Below are positions 9,356 to 16,359 of a stretch of DNA of 64,000 nt, one piece after another. The translations under genes were made by a program, and so were the position numbers. Source of the stretch: Muribaculaceae bacterium (GTDB lineage Bacteria > Bacteroidota > Bacteroidia > Bacteroidales > Muribaculaceae). The stretch lies in assembly GCA_017621225.1 (NCBI GenBank), contig JAGATN010000037.1:1-64000 (forward strand), in the 5' to 3' direction. Positions within the stretch are counted from its first letter, which is position 1. Every line of letters starts with the position of its first letter. Below the pieces are notes generated by a model, which was not told the DNA's origin, searched no databases, and was given only the letters and a program-made list of their open reading frames with translations.

Positions 9356-10807
9356 ATGAAAAAATCGAAGATATTTTTCGCATTGATTCCGGCCATGTGC
9401 CTCATGTCATGCGACGACAAAAGCTCTCTCGGCATACCGGTTGTCAACGAACAGCCGCCCGTGCTCGACACCGAAAGCATGCAGGTGGCCCTGACGGCCG
9501 CCGCGCAGGCTCCCATAAGCCTCGACGAGTACAAGGACTCGCCCACGGGCATCCCAGTGCTCGAAGTGACCGACGTGGTTGACTGCCCCGAAGGTTACAA
9601 GCCCTCGATAAAGGCTCAGATTTCGGCTACCGAGACGTTCGAGTCGGTAATCGACCTGCCTGTGACGATGGACGAGAACGTTGCCACCATCAAGGCCGAC
9701 GACTGGGAAGCGGCTCATCTTGAAATGTTCGGACGCAACCCCAAGCAAACCACCGCATACATGCGCTTTGCCGGCTATCTGGTAAAGGGCAGCACCGAAG
9801 TGCGAATGGGTGGCAACGACTATTACTACGTCACCGCTCCGATGATCGTAACGCCTTATGCGCTCGGATTCGTGGTCGAGCCCTCTTATTATCTCGTCGG
9901 CACATTCAATGAATGGCAGCTTGCCGACGGCATTAAGTTCAAACACTCCGAAAAAGATGTTTACGACGATCCGGTATTCACGCTCACCGTCACCATTACG
10001 CCCGCGCAAGCTTCGCAGGGCTGGGAATGGCTCATAGCACCGCAGAGCGCCGTTGAGTCAGGCAACGCCAACGAGATGATAGGCGTGGCCGAAAGCGACT
10101 CACTGGCAGGAGAGCTCGTGTATGATGGAGCGACGCAACAGGCCGGACGCATTGCCGACGCCGGCGACTGGATGATTACCATCAACATCGAAAAGGGTAC
10201 ATATGACATAATTTCGGCATTCCCGAATCTATATACCCCCGGCACCGGACGTGAAGGTTGGACCACGCCGTTCAAGCCGTCGCTCTCCACCACCGACTTC
10301 AATACCTACGAAGGTTTCGTCTACATATTCCAAGGATGGAAGATAACCACAGGCCCGACGTGGAACGACCTCGCCGGAAACTATGGCGCAGCTGCCGAGA
10401 ACGACAAGTCGGGAAGCGTGGTGAACGGTTCGAACGAAAACATACCGATGCCCGATGAAGGAGCCGGACTCTATTTGGTAAACTTCAACCTCGGAAAGCT
10501 TCTCGTGAAAACCACTTTCATCGAAAACATAGGATTGGTAGGCAACATCAACGGATGGAACGAGAAGGAGAACATCCAACTTACTCCGTCGGCCGACTTC
10601 CTTACCTGGACCGGCACGGTAGATCTTGCTCCCGACTCAGAGTTCAAGTTTAACATGAACAAGGGATGGGACATCAACCTCGGCGGCACGCCCGACGAGC
10701 TTAAGCAAGGCGGCGACAACATCAAGCCGGGTCTTGCAGCCGGATCGTACACCGTGACGCTCGAGTTGGGCTCGATACCTTACACTTGCTCATTCGCCAA
10801 AAATTAG
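9356..10807 (+). CDS. susF: SusF-like outer-membrane glycan-binding lipoprotein
   Basis: A 483-residue lipoprotein with lipobox LMSC (Cys19) and an acidic DD just after it. After an N-terminal Ig-like domain it has tandem CBM-like modules, recognisable by YYLVGTFNEWQ (about residue 180) and IGLVGNINGWNE (about 380), the same motif as in SusE. Further in-frame starts exist at 9329 (ATG) and 9320 (GTG); I prefer 9356 because it places the charged MKKSK directly before the hydrophobic signal. It is the last gene of the operon, with a strong terminator 32 bp downstream. No GH13 or GH97 enzyme follows, unlike the Bacteroides thetaiotaomicron sus locus. Confidence 0.82.
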   Translation: MKKSKIFFALIPAMCLMSCDDKSSLGIPVVNEQPPVLDTESMQVALTAAAQAPISLDEYKDSPTGIPVLEVTDVVDCPEGYKPSIKAQISATETFESVIDLPVTMDENVATIKADDWEAAHLEMFGRNPKQTTAYMRFAGYLVKGSTEVRMGGNDYYYVTAPMIVTPYALGFVVEPSYYLVGTFNEWQLADGIKFKHSEKDVYDDPVFTLTVTITPAQASQGWEWLIAPQSAVESGNANEMIGVAESDSLAGELVYDGATQQAGRIADAGDWMITINIEKGTYDIISAFPNLYTPGTGREGWTTPFKPSLSTTDFNTYEGFVYIFQGWKITTGPTWNDLAGNYGAAAENDKSGSVVNGSNENIPMPDEGAGLYLVNFNLGKLLVKTTFIENIGLVGNINGWNEKENIQLTPSADFLTWTGTVDLAPDSEFKFNMNKGWDINLGGTPDELKQGGDNIKPGLAAGSYTVTLELGSIPYTCSFAKN

Positions 10808-10838
10808 AAATAGAAATCGCAATAAGAATTATTATGTT

Positions 10839-10874
10839 AAAGGATGCCGCCCGTGAGGGTAGCATCCTTTTTTT
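10839..10874 (+). terminator. intrinsic terminator of the sus operon
   Basis: AAAGGATGC (10839-10847) pairs with GCATCCTTT (10862-10870) and is followed directly by a run of T to 10874. The loop is 14 nt. The MITE-like repeat begins immediately after the T run. Confidence 0.85.
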
Positions 10875-11038
10875 AGAGTATGTTTACTTTTGGCTTATGT
10901 TAAGATTTAGAGAGAATTTCAGATTATGTTTGGAGATTGAGTGAGGGAGTTATGGGGTGCCATAACGACTGAATGAAATCTACAAACAGAACTGAAAGGC
11001 CTCTAAAGTTTTCATAAAGTTAAAAGTAAACATACTCT
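10875..11038. mobile_element. 164-bp MITE-like repeat with 17-bp perfect terminal inverted repeats
   Basis: AGAGTATGTTTACTTTT at 10875-10891 is repeated exactly, inverted, at 11022-11038. Between them no protein is encoded; an internal palindrome GTTATGG/CCATAAC lies near 10949-10967. The left 96 bp (10882-10977) occur again with about seven mismatches at 16061-16155. A related end, one mismatch in 17, lies at 14626-14642. It sits between the sus operon terminator and the 3' end of the convergent glycosidase gene. No clear target duplication is seen. Confidence 0.6.
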
Positions 11039-11048
11039 TAATATGCGC

Positions 11049-11070
11049 CATCGGCTTGTTTCAGCCGATG
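11049..11070 (-). terminator. hairpin downstream of the glycosidase gene
   Basis: CATCGGCT (11049-11056) pairs with AGCCGATG (11063-11070) around a 6-nt loop, 28 bp past the stop codon of the minus-strand glycosidase. There is no T run on the minus strand; the repeat element begins only 11 bases further on and may have displaced it. Confidence 0.4.
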
Positions 11071-11097
11071 CCCGCGTCAGTCCAATCGTACCGATAT

Positions 11098-13392
11098 TTA
11101 CATGCGGGTAATGACTATGCAGTCAATCAGAGCGTGATTGGTCGACAGATTCATGTTTTCATCCTCAGGCTCGAAAGCAATGGTGAGCACCGACTTGCCG
11201 GCGGGCAATTCCACTACGGCCCTGTTGGTAAGCCCCCAGTCGTTCCAATTGGCAGTGCCGCGCTGGGGCATCACCATCGTGGCTATCTTTTTGCCGTTAA
11301 GCTTCAATGTGCGCACGGCAGCTTTGTTTTCGGTATTTACCGGACCATTGCCGTTGGCATATCTCAGAGCCACAGTATAGCGTCCGGCTGACGGCACTTC
11401 GACAGGAACGTCGATGGCGGCCGACTTGTGATCGGTTTCAACGAAGCCTTTACCATAAAATCCTTCAACGGCTGCCGAAGGCTTATAACTTATCTCGGGC
11501 GACACCATCGAGAGCGATTCGCCGGGCATCTGCCACATAGTATAGCTGCGGTTGCTGCGCGGCTCGGAAGCGAACGACTGCGTGCCGTCGGCCGAAACGC
11601 CTACGACCTGCCATTCGGCCTCGTCGGTAGCCGGCCATGAGGTGAGCTTGGTGGTAGCCACCGGCACGCCGTTTTTCAGCACGATGTAGTGGTCGATGTA
11701 TTCAATCGGATTCCATTCGAGCAGATTCTGCGCGGGCGCCCCTGCCGATGCCATTTCGGTCGATGCCGTTAGCCATGCCGTGGGGGTTATGGGCGCTTTG
11801 CGGTTCGACGTTTTGTTGACAGCCAACGGCTCTATGTCGTTGTCGGCCATCACCACCTTTATGTCGCCACCCTTTCGAAGCGCCGACGACGGAATCACAG
11901 ACATCGGATCAAGGGTCTTGCCGTTCAATGTCATCGACTTCACTTTCGACCCGTAGCCCTCTACCGTTACGTTGAGCTTTGCGCCACGATAAGGGAAGTT
12001 TTCGAGCGTGCGCGTGTCGGCAAGCGCTTTCGGCACGAAGGGGGCTATTCGCAGTCCGTCGGGCTCGAAATTGATGCCGAAAAGTATTCGGTTGGTCAGG
12101 GCAAGATTGCCGGAAAGGCTCCACAGCATGTTCGACGAGTTCAGCTCGGTGAATATGTCGCCGTTGTCGAGATTGAAATTCTCCTTGTTGGTGGCAAACA
12201 GAGCCGCCGGGCGAAATATCGCGCCTATGGCCTGAAGCGTTCCCTCCTCGTTTCCGGCCTTGGCGTTGGCCAATGCCCAATACGACCCTACGAACGGCCA
12301 CAAGGCATTGTTGTGATACGAGGGCATATCCGATATCTGAGGATAAAATATGGCGGCACCGTAGGGTGTCACGGGGTTGCTTTCGGTTATCCGCGCATGG
12401 CGCGCGGCGGGAGCCACGTCAAACAGTATCGACAGCGATTCGCCGAGTGTTTCGGCACGAGGATTGAGAATCTCGTTATCGCGCCCGTACTTGTACATTG
12501 CATAATAGCCCTTGTCGTCAAGCCAGAATGTCTTGTCGATGGCGGCTGCCATTGCTTCGGCACGGTTTCTGAACTCCACGGCCTCCTTCTTTTTTCCGAG
12601 AGCCGCTGCCATGTCGGCAAGCACTCCGAGGCCGGCGCAATGAACCACGTTGGTGCCCATTGCCACGCTCTGCGCTATGTCGGCCGTCTGCATCCACTTC
12701 GGATAGCTCTGTTCGCGCCAGTCGATGAACGACGTTTCCCCCTTCACAAGCCCGTCGGCATCGTACACCGTGGCAAAATCTTTTTCAAACGAGCATTTCA
12801 CTATCGGATATACCTTTTCGAGCCACTTGCGGTTGCCCGTCACCTTATAAATCTCCCACGCGGCGAGAGCCCACACCATGCGGTCGGTGCTTATTGGCCA
12901 CGCGCCGCCCGACCCTGTATCCTGTATTATTTGCCCCTCGGCATTCACCTTCTTCATGAGCGATATCATCGACGCTTCGGGCTGCAAGGCCGCCATGGAA
13001 AGTATTATCGAGTAGCTTACGTCGCGCGTCCACACTCCGGCCCATTCCTTGCCGGTGCGCAACGTGGTGTCGGGTTCCACGGCATTTATCATTTCGTCGA
13101 GGCCCATATTGTATATGGCCTGATGCAACTTGTTGCTGCCTGAAAGCTTGGGATACGACGAAATGTCGTTGCGCAACGACCACCTCTTTTCGACAGGCAT
13201 GAAATAATGTGGCCGTCCACTATAATTCGACACTATCTCGTTGGGGCTCACGGCATAAGCCTTAAACTCGCCCTGAATTATCGAGTCGCCGACCCATGAA
13301 TACGCGTCGGTCGACACGATTTGCTGCGCCGGCGCTTCAAACATTGCGCCCACGAGCGCAAAGCCGGACAGAAAAATGTTAATTGACTTCAT
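11098..13392 (-). CDS. exported six-hairpin ((alpha/alpha)6) glycosidase with C-terminal carbohydrate-binding domain
   Basis: A 764-residue protein with signal peptide (MKSINIF...APAQQ). Residues about 85-490 have the helix-rich six-hairpin glycosidase pattern, with WAGVWTRDVSYS, GSGGAWPISTDRMVWALAAWEIYKVTGN and FIDWREQSYPKW as likely active-site loops; proteins like this are often labelled glycogen-debranching or GH63/GH133-like. The last about 140 residues look like a beta-sandwich CBM (GRYTVALRYANGNGPV, RTLKLNGKK, ALIDCIVI). I chose the start at 13392 because it gives a signal peptide directly; upstream residues are not family-like. Its place opposite susCDEF suggests it acts on the same alpha-glucan, which is inference. 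Confidence 0.75.
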   Translation of the reverse strand: MKSINIFLSGFALVGAMFEAPAQQIVSTDAYSWVGDSIIQGEFKAYAVSPNEIVSNYSGRPHYFMPVEKRWSLRNDISSYPKLSGSNKLHQAIYNMGLDEMINAVEPDTTLRTGKEWAGVWTRDVSYSIILSMAALQPEASMISLMKKVNAEGQIIQDTGSGGAWPISTDRMVWALAAWEIYKVTGNRKWLEKVYPIVKCSFEKDFATVYDADGLVKGETSFIDWREQSYPKWMQTADIAQSVAMGTNVVHCAGLGVLADMAAALGKKKEAVEFRNRAEAMAAAIDKTFWLDDKGYYAMYKYGRDNEILNPRAETLGESLSILFDVAPAARHARITESNPVTPYGAAIFYPQISDMPSYHNNALWPFVGSYWALANAKAGNEEGTLQAIGAIFRPAALFATNKENFNLDNGDIFTELNSSNMLWSLSGNLALTNRILFGINFEPDGLRIAPFVPKALADTRTLENFPYRGAKLNVTVEGYGSKVKSMTLNGKTLDPMSVIPSSALRKGGDIKVVMADNDIEPLAVNKTSNRKAPITPTAWLTASTEMASAGAPAQNLLEWNPIEYIDHYIVLKNGVPVATTKLTSWPATDEAEWQVVGVSADGTQSFASEPRSNRSYTMWQMPGESLSMVSPEISYKPSAAVEGFYGKGFVETDHKSAAIDVPVEVPSAGRYTVALRYANGNGPVNTENKAAVRTLKLNGKKIATMVMPQRGTANWNDWGLTNRAVVELPAGKSVLTIAFEPEDENMNLSTNHALIDCIVITRM

Positions 13393-13523
13393 ATATGTAT
13401 GAAATATTAAGTTGATATAATCAGCATACTCAAAATAAACGGCATAACCACCATAAACGCTTTTACGATTAACCGAAAACGACAAAAAAATTCCTTTTTT
13501 GCCTCAACGGGCGTTTTGACAAA

Positions 13524-13531
13524 CAAATGTA
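13524..13531 (-). promoter_or_regulatory. -7 element of the glycosidase gene
   Basis: On the minus strand TACATTTG matches TAnnTTTG, 132 bp before the chosen start. It forms part of a block of about 50 bp that is repeated, inverted, at 16287-16337 in front of the acyltransferase gene. Confidence 0.55.
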
Positions 13532-13542
13532 TATAAAAACCC

Positions 13543-13573
13543 CGAGATTTTTACACCGGCAGAATAAAAACAA
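13543..13573. repeat. left arm of a 31-bp perfect inverted repeat
   Basis: These 31 bases (starting CGAGATTTTTACACC) occur in exact reverse complement at 16287-16317. The similarity continues, with four differences, through the outward-facing -7 elements to 13522 and 16337. The two arms bound the 2.7-kb accessory segment carrying the RhuM-like and AAA genes. Confidence 0.85.
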
Positions 13574-13620
13574 CGTGGCTGACGCATCCTTTCTGTGGTA
13601 GGGTTGTGTGAGTGAGAGGG

Positions 13621-14457
13621 CTACAGCAGATCCATAATGGCGGAAGCCGGAATCTCCAGTCTGGAGAAAGCGAACATCCGCTTGCCGAGGTCTTTCAGCG
13701 AGGCACCGATATGATAGATGTCATTGCCGTCCACTATCAGGAAGCGGTCGTGGCATCCCCGGTAGGTACGGATGTCGATGGGCGGATACTGGTCGTTGTG
13801 ACGGTCGAGGTCGAGCCGCAGTTGCCCACCCACGGTATGAGTGTAAATAGTGGCGGCTACACCACTGCCGCGCTTGCTTAGCATAAGCAGCACAGATTCG
13901 TCCACATAGTTGTCGATTAGCACAAGCGACTGCTTTGCCGACCGTATCAGGTCGGTGGCAAACTTGTAGGCATCAAATATCTGGCCTTGGTAGAAGATTC
14001 CTTCCACCGGTGGCAGGGAGGTGCGGACAAAGAAATCAATCTTCTTGGAGTGTTCCGCTACGGTATGCTCCAACTCCGTCAGGCGACGGTTGACAGAGTA
14101 CCCTTTCAGTAGGTATTCCTTCAGTACCTTGTTTGCCCAACGGCGGAACTCAATGCCTCTGCTTGACTTTACCCTGTACCCGACAGATAGAATCATGTCC
14201 AAATTGTAGTATTCCACCTGATAGACTTTTCCGTCTGCGGCAGTTGTCGCAAATTTTGCGACAACTGAAACAGTCATCTCTGCAAGTTCTTCCCTCAAGG
14301 CGTTGTTGATGTGTTTGCCTATCGTCTTGACATCACGGGCAAACAGTTCTGCCAATTGCTGCCTGTTAAGCCACACCGTATCCTCTTCCAGGCGGACTTC
14401 CAATTTCACCTCCTCGTCGGGCTGGTATAGTATGATTTCTCCTTTGTCCTCCGTCAT
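13621..14457 (-). CDS. RhuM-family protein with C-terminal PLD-like domain
   Basis: A 278-residue protein. The N-terminal half is the RhuM domain: VWLNRQQLAELFARDVKTIGKHINNAL is an HTH-like segment, and YYNLDMILSVGYRVKSSRGIEFRRWAN is the family core. RhuM was named from Salmonella and its biochemical role is unknown; relatives are common in mobile islands. The C-terminal half (about 165-278) carries CHDRFLIVD and HIGASLKD, which resemble a phospholipase D HxK(x)4D motif with Arg in place of Lys. The ATG at 14457 is chosen over an upstream TTG. It has its own promoter and lies in the accessory segment with the AAA ATPase. Confidence 0.8.
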   Translation of the reverse strand: MTEDKGEIILYQPDEEVKLEVRLEEDTVWLNRQQLAELFARDVKTIGKHINNALREELAEMTVSVVAKFATTAADGKVYQVEYYNLDMILSVGYRVKSSRGIEFRRWANKVLKEYLLKGYSVNRRLTELEHTVAEHSKKIDFFVRTSLPPVEGIFYQGQIFDAYKFATDLIRSAKQSLVLIDNYVDESVLLMLSKRGSGVAATIYTHTVGGQLRLDLDRHNDQYPPIDIRTYRGCHDRFLIVDGNDIYHIGASLKDLGKRMFAFSRLEIPASAIMDLL

Positions 14458-14485
14458 AATGATGCTTTTCAACTATTTACGAATG

Positions 14486-14514
14486 CAAAGGTAACGTTTC
14501 TTTTCGCATCTCAA
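14486..14514 (-). promoter_or_regulatory. promoter of the RhuM-like gene
   Basis: On the minus strand TTG (14514-14512) is followed after 18 bp by TACCTTTG (14493-14486), 28 bp before the start codon. Spacing is slightly short but the -7 element is canonical. Confidence 0.6.
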
Positions 14515-14604
14515 CCCTTTTTCTCACACAATCTGTCAAAGAACGCGCAAACCGAATGCAGAGCCAAGTCCATTTGAGCTATGCTGAGGTGAAGCCGGTC
14601 TTAT

Positions 14605-14620
14605 ACAAAGAACGCTTTGT
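14605..14620. repeat. small hairpin with AACG loop
   Basis: ACAAAG and CTTTGT flank an AACG loop. A longer version, CACAAAGATA / TATCTTTGTG around AACGC, lies at 16221-16245 near the other end of the accessory segment, and both are preceded by CTTAT. Confidence 0.4.
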
Positions 14621-14625
14621 CTGTA

Positions 14626-14642
14626 AGAGTATGTTTGCTTTT
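14626..14642. repeat. isolated end of the MITE-like repeat
   Basis: AGAGTATGTTTGCTTTT differs by one base from the 17-bp terminal repeat of the element at 10875-11038. It abuts the 3' end of the AAA ATPase gene. Confidence 0.45.
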
Positions 14643-14646
14643 AATG

Positions 14647-15906
14647 TCATTGTTCCAGTATATTTTCGTTTGTCAGAAAATCGTAAATACTCATTATGGT
14701 AATTCCGTCATCTGTCTGATACATGGGAGTCACGTTTCCGACAATAACAAATTTCTTGAATCCGTCATTTATCTTTTTCAACGAATTAAGCTCCTGTTCA
14801 AGTTTTTCATTGGTAGGCATAGCGAGAGCCGACTGAATATAGTAGCGTCTATATCCTCGGTTGCATACAAAATCGACCTCCAGATAAGAGCGTTTACGCT
14901 TTCCGGTATCAGGATCTGTCACTGTGGTTACGACCTGACCGACATCGACCGATAGCCCTCTGCGCCGCAATTCATTATAAATAAGGTTCTCCAAAAGATG
15001 TGTAAACTCGGTTTGACGGAAGTTGAGCCTTGCGTTGCGCAGTCCGAGGTCGGAAAAATAATACTTGTATGGAGAATCTATATGCTTACGACCTTTTATG
15101 TCATAACGCATAGCTTTTTCCAGCATAAAAGCGTCTTCAAGAAGATCTATATAGGTCTTTATTGTGTCGCTTGTCAGCTCGCGGTGCTTGACACTTCTGA
15201 ATGTGTTTTCCAGTCTTGCCGGATTGGTCAGGCCACCGATATTGGAAGCGAGAACGTTTATCAGCTCCTCAAGGTCTCCGTCATTCTTCAATGAGTAACG
15301 TTCTTTTATGTCACGCAGATATGTGCGTAAAAAAAGGTTTTTCAGATAATCTTCCTTCTGCACATCGTCATCCATAAGCGCAACCTGAGGCAGACCGCCA
15401 TAAGTCATGTAGTCAATCAGCCTCTGCTCCCGGTCTTTGTCGCTCCCGACAGTCATATATTCATGGAAACTGAGGGGTCGGACGCGGATTTCATCGCCAC
15501 GGCCCCTGAATTCCGTTATTATGTCTGTGGCAAGAAATTTAGCGTTGCTGCCTGTCACATACACATCTGCGTTGGGAACTTTTAGAAAACTGTTCAGCAC
15601 ATCCTCAAACTCATCAACCATCTGTACCTCGTCAAGCAATATGTAATACATATCACTGTCTTTCATAAGAGAATCAAGATGATTCAGCAAAGCGTCCGGA
15701 TCTCTAAGCTCCTTGTTCCGGCGGTTTTCAAGGTCAATCTTTATAATATGGTCAGAAGCCACTCCCTCGTTCAGAAGATACTCCGAGAAAAGATTAAACA
15801 AAAGAAATGACTTGCCGCAACGCCTCATGCCGGTAATCACTTTTATCATTCCGTTGTGACGTCGGGCCAGTATCTTGTCAAGGTATAGGTCTCTGTTTAT
15901 TGTCAT
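14647..15906 (-). CDS. AAA ATPase with DUF4143 domain
   Basis: A 419-residue P-loop protein of the AAA_14/DUF4143 type. Visible: Walker A GMRRCGKS (residues 26-33), Walker B YYILLDEVQM (about 90), arginine-rich sensor region (FRGRGDEIRVRPLSFHEYM) and the C-terminal DUF4143 part with YYFSDLGLRNARLNF and a restriction-nuclease-like ending SYLEVDFVCNRGYRRYYIQSA. The last block (ExD..F, then YxxQ) resembles a PD-(D/E)XK core, as is known for archaeal-type ATPases. Function is not established; such genes are very common accessory genes in Bacteroidales. It has its own canonical promoter, flanked by two related 38-bp repeats, which suggests autoregulation. Confidence 0.85.
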   Translation of the reverse strand: MTINRDLYLDKILARRHNGMIKVITGMRRCGKSFLLFNLFSEYLLNEGVASDHIIKIDLENRRNKELRDPDALLNHLDSLMKDSDMYYILLDEVQMVDEFEDVLNSFLKVPNADVYVTGSNAKFLATDIITEFRGRGDEIRVRPLSFHEYMTVGSDKDREQRLIDYMTYGGLPQVALMDDDVQKEDYLKNLFLRTYLRDIKERYSLKNDGDLEELINVLASNIGGLTNPARLENTFRSVKHRELTSDTIKTYIDLLEDAFMLEKAMRYDIKGRKHIDSPYKYYFSDLGLRNARLNFRQTEFTHLLENLIYNELRRRGLSVDVGQVVTTVTDPDTGKRKRSYLEVDFVCNRGYRRYYIQSALAMPTNEKLEQELNSLKKINDGFKKFVIVGNVTPMYQTDDGITIMSIYDFLTNENILEQ

Positions 15907-15912
15907 AGCTTG

Positions 15913-15950
15913 TTTTCGTCAAAAGTGTAACGTGTAACGATTTTACCGAA
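15913..15950. promoter_or_regulatory. 38-bp operator-like repeat, copy 1
   Basis: The block begins TTTTCGTCAAAAGTGTAACG and ends ATTTTACCGAA. A related block of the same length is at 15988-16025 (TTTTCGGCGAAAATGTAACA ... ACCGAA). This copy lies between the ATPase -7 element and its start codon. Confidence 0.5.
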
Positions 15951-15952
15951 TA

Positions 15953-15984
15953 CAAAGATACGTCCAATATTCGAGACGTCCAAT
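15953..15984 (-). promoter_or_regulatory. promoter of the AAA ATPase gene
   Basis: On the minus strand ATTG (15984-15981) is followed after exactly 20 bp by TATCTTTG (15960-15953), a textbook Bacteroidetes promoter. It is enclosed by the two 38-bp repeats. Confidence 0.75.
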
Positions 15985-15987
15985 AAA

Positions 15988-16025
15988 TTTTCGGCGAAAA
16001 TGTAACATGACACATTTTCACCGAA
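15988..16025. promoter_or_regulatory. 38-bp operator-like repeat, copy 2
   Basis: This copy is itself an inverted repeat: TCGGCGAAAATGT (15991-16003) against ACATTTTCACCGA (16012-16024), 12 of 13 paired, around AACATGAC. It ends immediately upstream of the -33 element of the ATPase promoter. Confidence 0.5.
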
Positions 16026-16060
16026 GACACCGAATCGAGTTTGTGCGCTTAGAAACGACT

Positions 16061-16155
16061 GTTTACTTTTGGCTTATGTTAAGATTTAGAGGAAATTTCA
16101 GAGTATGTTTGGAGATTGAGTGAAGGTGTTATGGGGTCCCATAACGACCGAATGA
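16061..16155. repeat. partial copy of the MITE-like repeat
   Basis: About 95 bp match 10882-10977 with roughly seven substitutions, in the same orientation. The internal palindrome is conserved and even extended here (GTTATGGG/CCCATAAC instead of GTTATGG/CCATAAC). The terminal inverted repeats are missing or truncated. Confidence 0.7.
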
Positions 16156-16220
16156 ACGGAGTTCCGAGGTCAGCGCTCCGTAAGCTTTTTCAAAAATAAT
16201 GGCACCGTCATGCCTTATGA

Positions 16221-16245
16221 CACAAAGATAAACGCTATCTTTGTG
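16221..16245. repeat. 10-bp perfect inverted repeat containing facing -7-like elements
   Basis: CACAAAGATA and TATCTTTGTG flank an AACGC loop. Each arm contains TATCTTTG on one strand, but no -33 element is seen at the right distance on the plus strand. It may be a structured RNA or a regulator site. Confidence 0.4.
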
Positions 16246-16286
16246 GACATCAAGGCCGGCGACTGTTCGGTTCCTGTCCACCGGCC

Positions 16287-16317
16287 TTGTTTTTATTCTG
16301 CCGGTGTAAAAATCTCG
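16287..16317. repeat. right arm of the 31-bp perfect inverted repeat
   Basis: Exact reverse complement of 13543-13573. It is followed by the -7 element of the acyltransferase gene, which also matches the left side apart from single bases. Confidence 0.85.
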
Positions 16318-16328
16318 CTGTTTTTATG

Positions 16329-16336
16329 TACCTTTG
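16329..16336 (+). promoter_or_regulatory. -7 element of the acyltransferase gene
   Basis: TACCTTTG, 23 bp before the chosen start codon at 16360. The sequence around it mirrors the region in front of the glycosidase gene at 13522-13573. Confidence 0.6.
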
Positions 16337-16359
16337 TACTCATCATCATAATCACGACT

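Larger units (their letters stand above)
15907..16359. other. control region between the AAA ATPase and acyltransferase genes
   Basis: A 453-bp gene-free stretch. From left to right it holds a 38-bp repeat copy, the ATPase promoter, a second 38-bp repeat copy, the partial MITE-like repeat (16061-16155), a hairpin (16221-16245), the right arm of the 31-bp inverted repeat and the acyltransferase -7 element. The acyltransferase frame stays open to 16210, but the extra residues look non-coding. Confidence 0.65.

Noticed and set aside
16210-16359. A 50-residue N-terminal extension of the acyltransferase with a hydrophobic stretch
   Set aside because: The -7 element at 16329-16336 lies within it, so it would not be transcribed from that promoter, and the inverted repeat shows the region is non-coding.
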